Shown here piece after piece: positions 1 through 6,092 of a DNA stretch of 10,336 bases. Position 1 is the stretch's first letter, and each line of letters begins with the position of its first letter. A program made the position numbers and the translations under genes. The notes beneath the pieces are model-generated. The model was not told where the DNA came from and did no database searches. It was given only the letters and a program-made list of their open reading frames with translations. Source of the stretch: an uncultured Coleofasciculus sp. (GTDB lineage: Bacteria > Cyanobacteriota > Cyanobacteriia > Cyanobacteriales > Coleofasciculaceae). The DNA is taken from positions 1 through 10,336 of the forward strand of contig CADCTM010000495.1 in assembly GCA_902805485.1 (NCBI GenBank). The letters run 5' to 3'.

Positions 1-18
1 CGTGTGCTCTTCCGATCT
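1..18. other. Sequencing adapter remnant (not genomic)
   Basis: These 18 bases, CGTGTGCTCTTCCGATCT, are identical to the 3' end of the Illumina TruSeq read-2 adapter as I know it. They sit exactly at the edge of the sequence and are followed at once by sequence that encodes a normal TatD C-terminus. The likely explanation is incomplete trimming before assembly, so this would be a contig end. Base 18 or 19 is the first position that could be genomic. Confidence 0.93.
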
Positions 19-20
19 CG

Positions 21-224
21 AGCGATCGCCTTCTGATTGAAACAGACTGCCCCTTTCTTGCACCAGTGCCGAAGCGAGGTAAGCGTAACGAACCCGCCTA
101 TGTCCTCCACGTTGCCGAATGTGTTGCCCGACTGCGCCAAGTCTCACTCTTAGATCTAAGTGTCCAGACTACGCAAAACGCCTGTAAACTCTTCGGACTG
201 ACCCTTCCCGCCGCCGCTCTTTAA
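21..224 (+). CDS. tatD: TatD-family metal-dependent hydrolase, C-terminal fragment
   Basis: About 67 codons are open from the sequence edge to TAA at 222-224. The translation contains LLIETDCPFLAPVPKRGKRN, then NEPAYVLHVAE, and ends near ACKLFGLTLPAAAL. The ETD-P-[FY]-LAP block followed by RGKRNEP is the C-terminal signature of TatD/YcfH hydrolases; its aspartate is a metal ligand in the TIM-barrel fold. Family members are 3'-5' exonucleases or related phosphodiester hydrolases in the cytoplasm, implicated in DNA repair and turnover. The N-terminal three quarters, with the HxH motif, are missing because the sequence begins inside the gene. In many cyanobacteria tatD lies just upstream of rpoB, often after rpsT, and this layout fits that. 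Family assignment is secure; exact substrate is not. Confidence 0.9.
   Translation, partial: SDRLLIETDCPFLAPVPKRGKRNEPAYVLHVAECVARLRQVSLLDLSVQTTQNACKLFGLTLPAAAL
22..29. repeat. HIP1 octamer GCGATCGC
   Basis: A perfect copy of the highly iterated palindrome abundant in many cyanobacterial genomes. It lies within tatD, just inside the adapter junction, which supports the sequence being genomic from about base 19. Confidence 0.8.
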
Positions 225-239
225 CCCCAGTCTTAACGA

Positions 240-257
240 CTTAAAGCTTACTTTAAG
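240..257. repeat. Perfect inverted repeat 15 bases after tatD
   Basis: CTTAAAG at 240-246 and CTTTAAG at 251-257 form a perfect 7-bp stem with a CTTA loop. It is AT-rich and has no downstream T-run, so it is a poor intrinsic terminator. It ends two bases before the TTGACT candidate -35 box, so an operator role is as plausible as a weak tatD terminator. Function is unknown. Confidence 0.45.
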
Positions 258-258
258 A

Positions 259-290
259 TTGACTCCAATCAAGCTTCTCTGCGCCATAAT
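259..290 (+). promoter_or_regulatory. Candidate sigma70-type promoter upstream of rpoB
   Basis: TTGACT at 259-264 matches the -35 consensus at five of six positions. The best -10 candidate is CATAAT at 285-290, also five of six, but the spacing of 20 is longer than the optimal 16-18. It is the best -35/-10 pair I found between tatD and rpoB. The operon could also be read through from tatD or from a promoter without a clear -35 box. Confidence 0.3.
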
Positions 291-410
291 AGTATTAAGA
301 AGAGTTACTATGAATAAAATTTCCCTCCAGTCTACCCAATTGCTGCCCTTATTCCAAAAAAGAATCCCTGAAAGACAATCCCCACCTGAACCCTTGCTAA
401 AAAAGCCTTA

Positions 411-426
411 GCTCTTTTTAAAGAGC
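411..426. repeat. Inverted repeat GCTCTTT-TT-AAAGAGC
   Basis: A perfect 7-bp inverted repeat with a 2-base centre (411-417 and 420-426). It is followed by a weaker stem, CCAAC at 426-430 with GTTGG at 437-441. It could form a hairpin in the rpoB leader or act as a DNA operator. No T-run follows it, so a simple terminator is unlikely. Confidence 0.4.
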
Positions 427-490
427 CAACTTTCTGGTTGGAAACAGTAATCATTTCCCAAGACCATCTTGTTGCTACTACAAACTAAAA

Positions 491-507
491 AACTGAACCT
501 CTCAGTT
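491..507. repeat. Small inverted repeat AACTGA-ACCTC-TCAGTT
   Basis: A perfect 6-bp stem (491-496 and 502-507) with a 5-base loop in the rpoB leader. A 6-bp repeat can occur by chance in 400 bases, so this is recorded only as part of the leader structure. Confidence 0.3.
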
Positions 508-593
508 GCTGGAACCCCTTTGGCTTGAAAAACCAACTTTCTAGCAACCATTTAGCTATTCATATCTATCATCTATCCAGATGAATAACATCT

Positions 594-610
594 CGCCACT
601 ACGAGTGGCG
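594..610 (+). promoter_or_regulatory. GC-rich hairpin in the rpoB leader
   Basis: CGCCACT at 594-600 and AGTGGCG at 604-610 form a perfect 7-bp stem around the loop ACG. It is the most GC-rich element in an otherwise AT-rich leader and ends 49 bases before the rpoB ribosome binding site. The following bases, TGGTATCTTTGG, have no continuous T-run, so efficient intrinsic termination is unlikely. It could be an attenuator-like pause, an RNase processing site or an operator. The stem is visible; its function is inference. Confidence 0.45.
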
Positions 611-659
611 TGGTATCTTTGGCTCTGATTGTAGCCCGATGCTGACTCACCCCTGCTCT

Positions 660-664
660 AGGAG
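660..664 (+). promoter_or_regulatory. rpoB ribosome binding site
   Basis: AGGAG lies 4 bases before ATG at 669. It decides the start: the ATG at 639 lies upstream of this site and would add ten residues (beginning MLTHPCSRRR) that I do not recognise from RpoB. Confidence 0.75.
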
Positions 665-668
665 ACGC

Positions 669-3600
669 ATGACTAATCAGATTTACACCACCCCCGCTCA
701 GTCTTACACTGCTCCCAACTATATGTTGCCCGACTTAGTTGAGATTCAGCGTTCCAGCTTTCGCTGGTTCCTGGAAGAAGGGCTAATCGAAGAACTGAAC
801 AGCTTCTCACCCATCACCGACTATACCGGGAAGATGGAGCTGCACTTCTTAGGGAAAAACTACAAGCTCAAGCGGCCCAAGTATGATGTTGACGAAGCGA
901 AGCGCCGAGACAGCACCTATGCCGTGCAGATGTATGTTCCAACACGCCTAATCAACAAAGAAACTGGCGAAATCAAGGAACAAGAAGTCTTCATCGGAGA
1001 CTTACCCCTGATGACCGACCGAGGCACCTTCATTATCAACGGTGCAGAACGAGTCATCGTTAACCAAATTGTTCGTAGCCCCGGAGTTTACTACAAGTCC
1101 GAAATCGATAAAAACGGACGCCGCACCTACAGTGCCTCCCTGATCCCAAACCGAGGCGCGTGGCTGAAATTTGAAACCGACAAAAACGATTTAGTCTGGG
1201 TACGCATCGACAAAACCCGTAAACTATCCGCCCAAGTCCTCTTAAAAGCCTTAGGACTGTCGGATAGTGAAATCATTGATGCGATGCGCCACCCCGACTA
1301 CTATCAAAAAACCCTAGATAAAGAAGGCAACCCCAGTGAAGAAGAAGCACTGATGGAGCTGTACCGTAAGCTGCGTCCAGGGGAACCCCCTACCGTCAGC
1401 GGCGGACAGCAATTATTAGACTCACGCTTCTTTGACCCGAAACGCTATGACTTAGGTCGGGTTGGTCGCTACAAAATCAACAAAAAGCTGCGGCTAAATG
1501 TTCCCGATACGATGCGGGTATTAACGCCCCAAGATATCCTGGCAGCAATTGATTACCTAATGAACCTGGAATTTGATGTTGGCAGCACCGACGACATCGA
1601 CCACCTAGGCAACCGCCGCGTGCGTTCTGTAGGAGAACTGCTGCAAAACCAGGTTCGTGTCGGACTCAACCGCTTAGAGCGAATCATTCGGGAACGGATG
1701 ACCGTTTCAGACGCCGATACCCTGACCCCTGCCTCTTTGGTCAACCCAAAACCCCTAGTGGCAGCGATTAAGGAATTCTTTGGTTCTTCCCAGTTGTCCC
1801 AATTTATGGACCAGACAAACCCACTGGCAGAACTCACCCACAAACGGCGTCTATCTGCCCTTGGTCCTGGCGGTTTAACACGCGAACGAGCTGGTTTTGC
1901 CGTGCGAGATATCCATCCCTCCCACCACGGACGGATTTGCCCAATTGAAACACCAGAAGGTCCCAACGCCGGACTAATTGGCTCCTTAGCAACTCATGCA
2001 CGGGTTAACGCCTACGGATTTATTGAAACGCCGTTCTACCCAGTCGAAAATGGGCGGGTGATCAAAGACAATCCCCCGTTGTACATGACCGCTGATGAAG
2101 AAGACGACCTGCGGACAGCACCCGGAGATATCCCCATTAATGAGGAGGGATACATTATGGGTGAATCCGTCCCCGTACGCTATCGGCAAGAGTTCACCAC
2201 AACAACGCCAGATCAGGTGGACTATGTGTCCGTATCACCTGTACAGATTATCTCAGTCGCCACCTCATTGATTCCCTTTTTGGAACACGATGATGCGAAC
2301 CGAGCGTTGATGGGATCGAATATGCAACGGCAAGCAGTACCATTGCTAAGACCGGAACGCCCCTTGGTGGGAACCGGCTTAGAAGCCCAAGCAGCAAGAG
2401 ATTCCGGCATGGTTGTCGTGTCCCGCACAGATGGTGAAGTCAGCTATGTGGACGCCAAAGAAATTCGCGTCAAGGACAGCAGTGGGCGGGAAATTTCCTA
2501 TGAAATCCAAAAATATCAGCGTTCCAACCAAGATACCTGCTTGAATCAGCGACCGTTGGTCTTTGAAGGCGATGATGTGGTGGCAGGTCAAGTAATCGCA
2601 GATGGTTCAGCAACCGAAGGCGGCGAACTGGCACTAGGACAAAACATCCTCGTGGCTTATATGCCTTGGGAAGGTTACAACTACGAAGACGCCATCCTAA
2701 TTAGCGAACGCCTGGTAATTGATGATGTTTACACCAGCATCCACATCGAGAAGTACGAAATCGAGGCGCGGCAAACCAAGCTAGGACCAGAAGAAATTAC
2801 CCGTGAAATTCCTAACGTTGGGGAAGATGCCCTACGCCAGTTGGATGAAACAGGGATTATCAGGATTGGGGCTTGGGTAGAAGCGGGGGATATTCTCGTT
2901 GGAAAAGTAACACCGAAAGGAGAATCTGACCAACCACCCGAAGAAAAACTTCTAAGAGCCATCTTCGGGGAAAAAGCCAGAGATGTGCGAGATAATTCGC
3001 TGCGCGTACCCAACGGTGAGAAAGGTCGCGTTGTCGATGTCCGTGTCTTCACCCGTGAACAAGGGGATGAACTGCCACCAGGCGCCAACATGGTTGTCCG
3101 CGTGTATGTTGCTCAAAAGCGGAAAATTCAGGTAGGCGACAAAATGGCAGGACGCCACGGTAATAAGGGGATTATTTCCCGAATTTTGCCAGCCGAAGAT
3201 ATGCCCTACTTGCCAGATGGGACACCCTTGGATATTGTCCTCAACCCCCTAGGTGTGCCGAGTCGGATGAATGTCGGTCAAGTGTTTGAATGCTTGCTCG
3301 GATGGGCAGGAGAATGTTTGGATACCCGATTTAAGCTGACACCATTTGATGAGATGTATGGAGAAGAGTCCTCAAGAACCACCGTTCACGGCAAGTTAAA
3401 GCAAGCGAGTGAGCAAGAAGATAAAGAATGGGCATTTGACCCAGAACAACCGGGGAAAATCACCGTATTTGATGGTCGTACAGGTGAAGCGTTTGACCGA
3501 CCGATTACGGTAGGGAAGGCGTATATGCTGAAGCTGGTTCACTTGGTGGACGATAAGATTCATGCCCGTTCAACCGGTCCCTACTCGTTGGTGACGCAGC

Positions 3601-3989
3601 AGCCTTTGGGTGGAAAGGCACAGCAAGGTGGTCAACGCTTCGGAGAAATGGAAGTGTGGGCGCTGGAGGCATTTGGGGCGGCATATACGCTGCAAGAGTT
3701 GCTGACAGTGAAGTCAGACGATATGCAAGGGCGGAACGAAGCGCTTAATGCGATCGTTAAAGGTAAGGCGATCCCCCGTCCTGGTACTCCAGAATCCTTC
3801 AAAGTCTTGATGCGGGAACTTCAATCTTTAGGATTGGACATTGCGGTGCATAAAGTTGAAAACGCTGAAGATGGCTCCAGTCGAGATTTGGAAGTCGATC
3901 TGATGGCAGATGTAGACCGTCGCCGCACTCCCAGCCGACCGACCTATGAATCCTTGAACCGCGAGGAACTTGAGGAGGATGAAGTCTAA
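669..3989 (+). CDS. rpoB: DNA-directed RNA polymerase subunit beta
   Basis: Encodes RpoB of 1106 aa, close to the usual cyanobacterial length of about 1100 and shorter than E. coli beta because lineage-specific insertions are absent. It forms one side of the active-centre cleft of core RNA polymerase. The N-terminus has LPDLVEIQRSSFRWFLEEGL. The rifampicin region includes SQFMDQ with D381, H391 and S396, corresponding to E. coli D516, H526 and S531, all in the drug-sensitive state. NYEDAI carries E673 and D674 (E. coli E813/D814). GDKMAGRHGNKG carries the active-site lysines K825 and K833 (E. coli K1065/K1073). The C-terminus has QPLGGKAQQGGQRFGEMEVW from about residue 978, which contacts beta'. 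The start at 669 is chosen for its AGGAG site. It is first in the operon with rpoC1 and rpoC2. No frameshift or missing motif was seen. Confidence 0.99.
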   Translation: MTNQIYTTPAQSYTAPNYMLPDLVEIQRSSFRWFLEEGLIEELNSFSPITDYTGKMELHFLGKNYKLKRPKYDVDEAKRRDSTYAVQMYVPTRLINKETGEIKEQEVFIGDLPLMTDRGTFIINGAERVIVNQIVRSPGVYYKSEIDKNGRRTYSASLIPNRGAWLKFETDKNDLVWVRIDKTRKLSAQVLLKALGLSDSEIIDAMRHPDYYQKTLDKEGNPSEEEALMELYRKLRPGEPPTVSGGQQLLDSRFFDPKRYDLGRVGRYKINKKLRLNVPDTMRVLTPQDILAAIDYLMNLEFDVGSTDDIDHLGNRRVRSVGELLQNQVRVGLNRLERIIRERMTVSDADTLTPASLVNPKPLVAAIKEFFGSSQLSQFMDQTNPLAELTHKRRLSALGPGGLTRERAGFAVRDIHPSHHGRICPIETPEGPNAGLIGSLATHARVNAYGFIETPFYPVENGRVIKDNPPLYMTADEEDDLRTAPGDIPINEEGYIMGESVPVRYRQEFTTTTPDQVDYVSVSPVQIISVATSLIPFLEHDDANRALMGSNMQRQAVPLLRPERPLVGTGLEAQAARDSGMVVVSRTDGEVSYVDAKEIRVKDSSGREISYEIQKYQRSNQDTCLNQRPLVFEGDDVVAGQVIADGSATEGGELALGQNILVAYMPWEGYNYEDAILISERLVIDDVYTSIHIEKYEIEARQTKLGPEEITREIPNVGEDALRQLDETGIIRIGAWVEAGDILVGKVTPKGESDQPPEEKLLRAIFGEKARDVRDNSLRVPNGEKGRVVDVRVFTREQGDELPPGANMVVRVYVAQKRKIQVGDKMAGRHGNKGIISRILPAEDMPYLPDGTPLDIVLNPLGVPSRMNVGQVFECLLGWAGECLDTRFKLTPFDEMYGEESSRTTVHGKLKQASEQEDKEWAFDPEQPGKITVFDGRTGEAFDRPITVGKAYMLKLVHLVDDKIHARSTGPYSLVTQQPLGGKAQQGGQRFGEMEVWALEAFGAAYTLQELLTVKSDDMQGRNEALNAIVKGKAIPRPGTPESFKVLMRELQSLGLDIAVHKVENAEDGSSRDLEVDLMADVDRRRTPSRPTYESLNREELEEDEV

Positions 3990-4102
3990 TTAGTCACTAG
4001 TCGTTAGTCATTAGTCATTAGTTTAAGAGTTTTACACGCACTAATGGCTAGCGGCTAACGGAAGAGCGATTATAAGACTAACAATTAATGACTAAGGACT
4101 AA
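3990..4102. repeat. STRR-like heptamer array with nested inverted repeats
   Basis: The 117-base gap between rpoB and rpoC1 begins, directly after the rpoB stop, with five in-register 7-base units: TTAGTCA, CTAGTCG, TTAGTCA, TTAGTCA, TTAGTTT (3990-4024). The far side carries the opposite orientation: AGACTAA (4075-4081), TGACTAA (4089-4095) and GGACTAA (4096-4102). An inner stem pairs 4004-4022 with 4040-4058, 19 positions with three G-U pairs and one A-C mismatch. An outer stem pairs 3987-3995 with 4097-4105 perfectly and continues with 3998-4008 against 4084-4094, two of them G-U. Short tandem heptanucleotide repeats (STRR) are known from cyanobacterial intergenic DNA. An mRNA structure role is inference. 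Confidence 0.8.
4094..4098 (+). promoter_or_regulatory. rpoC1 ribosome binding site inside the repeat
   Basis: AAGGA lies 8 bases before the rpoC1 ATG. It is formed at the junction of two right-arm heptamers, TGACTAA and GGACTAA. In the outer stem described for the gap, bases 4097-4098 pair with 3994-3995 and 4094 pairs with 3998, so the site would be partly closed when the stem forms. Confidence 0.6.
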
Positions 4103-4106
4103 TTAA

Positions 4107-5981
4107 ATGAGAAATCAGCTAGAACAGCGGTTTGATTACGTCAAAATTGCGATCGCTTCTCCCGAAAGAATTCGGCAATGGGGAGAACGCACCCTCCCTA
4201 ACGGTCAAGTAGTAGGCGAAGTCACCAAGCCAGAAACCATCAACTATCGCACGCTCAAACCCGAAATGGATGGGCTGTTCTGCGAACGGATTTTTGGCCC
4301 AGCAAAAGACTGGGAATGCCATTGTGGTAAGTACAAACGGGTGCGCCATCGTGGTATCGTCTGCGAACGCTGCGGCGTCGAAGTTACCGAGTCAAGAGTG
4401 CGGCGTCACCGGATGGGATACATCAAACTTGCCGCACCCGTCGCTCACGTTTGGTATCTCAAAGGAATTCCCAGCTACCTCAGTATTTTGCTGGATATGC
4501 CTCTGCGAGATGTTGAACAAATTGTTTACTTCAACGCTTATGTTGTCCTCAATGCAGGCAATGCTGAGAACCTGAGCTACAAACAACTCTTAACAGAAGA
4601 CCAGTGGTTGGAAATTGAAGAGCAGCTTTATAGCGAAGATTCTCAACTGGTCAACGTGGAAGTCGGCATTGGTGCCGAAGCACTACAACGACTCTTGCAA
4701 GACCTAGATTTAGATGCCGAGGGGGAAAAACTCCGCGAAGAAATCGCCAACGCCAAAGGTCAAAAACGCGCAAAGCTAATTAAACGCCTGCGGGTAATTG
4801 ACAACTTCATCGCCACCGGTTCTTTAACTGAGTGGATGGTGTTGACAGTAATTCCGGTTATTCCTCCAGATTTGCGACCAATGGTGCAGTTGGATGGCGG
4901 TCGTTTTGCCACCTCCGACCTCAATGACCTGTATCGGCGCGTGATTAACCGTAACAATCGACTAGCGCGACTGCAAGAAATCCTCGCCCCAGAGATTATT
5001 GTCCGCAACGAAAAGCGGATGCTTCAAGAAGCCGTGGATGCCTTAATCGACAACGGACGGCGAGGACGCACCGTTGTGGGGGCAAACAATCGACCGCTAA
5101 AATCCCTGTCTGACATCATTGAAGGGAAACAGGGTCGCTTCCGGCAAAACCTCCTGGGTAAACGGGTTGACTACTCCGGACGTTCAGTTATCGTCGTCGG
5201 TCCCAAACTCAAAATTCATCAGTGCGGACTACCGCGCGAAATGGCAATTGAACTGTTCCAACCCTTTGTCATTCATCGCCTGATTCGTCAGGGATTGGTA
5301 AATAACATCAAGGCTGCCAAAAAACTCATTCAACGAGGTGATCCCCAAGTTTGGGATGTCTTAGAAGAAGTGATTGCCGGTCACCCCGTCATGCTCAACC
5401 GTGCTCCCACACTTCACCGTTTGGGAATTCAAGCCTTTGAGCCGATTCTCGTCGAAGGTCGTGCCATTCAACTGCATCCTCTAGTATGTCCGGCATTCAA
5501 CGCTGACTTTGACGGCGACCAAATGGCGGTTCATGTGCCTCTTTCTTTGGAGTCCCAGGCAGAAGCAAGACTGTTAATGCTGGCATCCAACAATATCCTC
5601 TCGCCCGCAACGGGTCGCCCAATTGTGACTCCGAGCCAAGATATGGTATTGGGCTGCTATTACCTGACGGCAGATAACCCAGCAGCGTTAAAAGCCGATC
5701 GTCATTTCGCCTCGATGGATGATGCGATTAAAGCCTATGAGCAAAACCAAGTCGCTTTACACGATCGCGTTTGGATACGTTTTGATGGCTCTGTCGAGAC
5801 CGAGGCTCCAGACAATGAAGTGATCAAAACTGATCGCTCAGGTGACGGCATAGTGACCAAACATTACAGAGAACGTCGAGTCCGGGAAACCGCAGACGGA
5901 GAGCTTCTTTCCCAGTACATCCGCACCACTCCCGGTCGGATCGTTTACAACAAAGCAATCCAAGATGCGCTGACAAGCTAA
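4107..5981 (+). CDS. rpoC1: DNA-directed RNA polymerase subunit gamma (beta' N-terminal part)
   Basis: Encodes RpoC1 of 624 aa, the usual cyanobacterial length, equivalent to the N-terminal part of bacterial beta'. It carries the catalytic magnesium site and the clamp. The N-terminal zinc-binding domain has C71, C73, C86 and C89 in ECHCGKYKRVRHRGIVCERC. The block around residues 315-375 (GRRGRTVVGANNRPLKSL and LLGKRVDYSGRSV) is the conserved switch/double-psi barrel entry. The catalytic loop NADFDGD spans residues 465-471, with D467, D469 and D471 binding Mg. The C-terminus, IRTTPGRIVYNKAIQDALTS, is where cyanobacterial RpoC1 normally ends, so this is the natural gene split and not a broken rpoC. 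The start ATG has AAGGA 8 bases upstream, and FDYVKI then follows at the usual distance from the N-terminus. Confidence 0.99.
   Translation: MRNQLEQRFDYVKIAIASPERIRQWGERTLPNGQVVGEVTKPETINYRTLKPEMDGLFCERIFGPAKDWECHCGKYKRVRHRGIVCERCGVEVTESRVRRHRMGYIKLAAPVAHVWYLKGIPSYLSILLDMPLRDVEQIVYFNAYVVLNAGNAENLSYKQLLTEDQWLEIEEQLYSEDSQLVNVEVGIGAEALQRLLQDLDLDAEGEKLREEIANAKGQKRAKLIKRLRVIDNFIATGSLTEWMVLTVIPVIPPDLRPMVQLDGGRFATSDLNDLYRRVINRNNRLARLQEILAPEIIVRNEKRMLQEAVDALIDNGRRGRTVVGANNRPLKSLSDIIEGKQGRFRQNLLGKRVDYSGRSVIVVGPKLKIHQCGLPREMAIELFQPFVIHRLIRQGLVNNIKAAKKLIQRGDPQVWDVLEEVIAGHPVMLNRAPTLHRLGIQAFEPILVEGRAIQLHPLVCPAFNADFDGDQMAVHVPLSLESQAEARLLMLASNNILSPATGRPIVTPSQDMVLGCYYLTADNPAALKADRHFASMDDAIKAYEQNQVALHDRVWIRFDGSVETEAPDNEVIKTDRSGDGIVTKHYRERRVRETADGELLSQYIRTTPGRIVYNKAIQDALTS
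4149..4156. repeat. HIP1 octamer GCGATCGC
   Basis: A perfect HIP1 palindrome within the early rpoC1 coding region, a marker of cyanobacterial DNA. Confidence 0.8.
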
Positions 5982-5992
5982 GTTTGTATTCA

Positions 5993-6037
5993 CTAGTTAT
6001 TAGTCATTGGTTTAAACAACTAATGACTAATGACTAA
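5993..6037. repeat. STRR-like heptamer inverted repeat forming a 19-bp hairpin
   Basis: The 111-base gap between rpoC1 and rpoC2 carries CTAGTTA and TTAGTCA (5993-6006) on the left and two TGACTAA units (6024-6037) on the right. Positions 5994-6012 pair with 6018-6036 over 19 consecutive positions, 17 Watson-Crick and two G-U (6009 with 6021, 5998 with 6032), around the loop TAAAC. No T-run follows, so it is not a typical terminator and rpoC2 is probably co-transcribed. It is the same repeat family as in the rpoB-rpoC1 gap. A role in mRNA processing or stability is possible but not shown. Confidence 0.8.
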
Positions 6038-6050
6038 GAATTAATGACGC

Positions 6051-6078
6051 TTGCACTAATCCCTATTCACCCTATAGA
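6051..6078 (+). promoter_or_regulatory. Weak candidate internal promoter before rpoC2
   Basis: TTGCAC at 6051-6056 and TATAGA at 6073-6078 are separated by 16 bases. The boxes match consensus at only three and four of six positions. Transcription would begin only a few bases before the rpoC2 ATG. It is noted because no Shine-Dalgarno sequence is visible before rpoC2; it may well be chance in AT-rich DNA. Confidence 0.2.
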
Positions 6079-6092
6079 TAATTAATAACCAG

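Larger units (their letters stand above)
225..668. other. tatD-rpoB intergenic / rpoB leader region
   Basis: These 444 bases carry no gene I can support on either strand. What can be seen is a 7-bp inverted repeat just after tatD (240-257), a weak promoter candidate (259-290), three further small inverted repeats (411-426, 491-507, 594-610), a direct repeat of CCAACTTTCT at 426-435 and 533-542, and the rpoB ribosome binding site. If transcription starts near 297, the rpoB mRNA has a leader of about 370 bases with several possible stem-loops. No ribosomal protein gene precedes rpoB here, unlike in E. coli. Confidence 0.6.

Noticed and set aside
310..411. Small + strand open frame of 33 codons (MNKISLQSTQLLPL...), with a purine-rich AAGAAGAG upstream
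   Set aside because: It has no recognisable family and lies in AT-rich leader DNA. The purine-rich stretch is not a clear Shine-Dalgarno sequence. A leader peptide cannot be excluded, but nothing beyond the open frame supports it.
639..668. Upstream ATG that would extend RpoB by ten residues
   Set aside because: The added residues (MLTHPCSRRR) are not recognisable RpoB sequence, and AGGAG at 660-664 is well placed for the ATG at 669, which gives an N-terminus and length typical of the family.
1800..1850. Rifampicin resistance substitutions in the RpoB rif region
   Set aside because: Positions equivalent to E. coli D516, H526 and S531 carry the sensitive residues. The other differences (T383, A387) look like ordinary lineage variation.
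3990..4102. CRISPR-like array in the rpoB-rpoC1 gap
   Set aside because: The units are 7 bases in direct tandem with no unique spacers, which fits an STRR-type repeat and not CRISPR.
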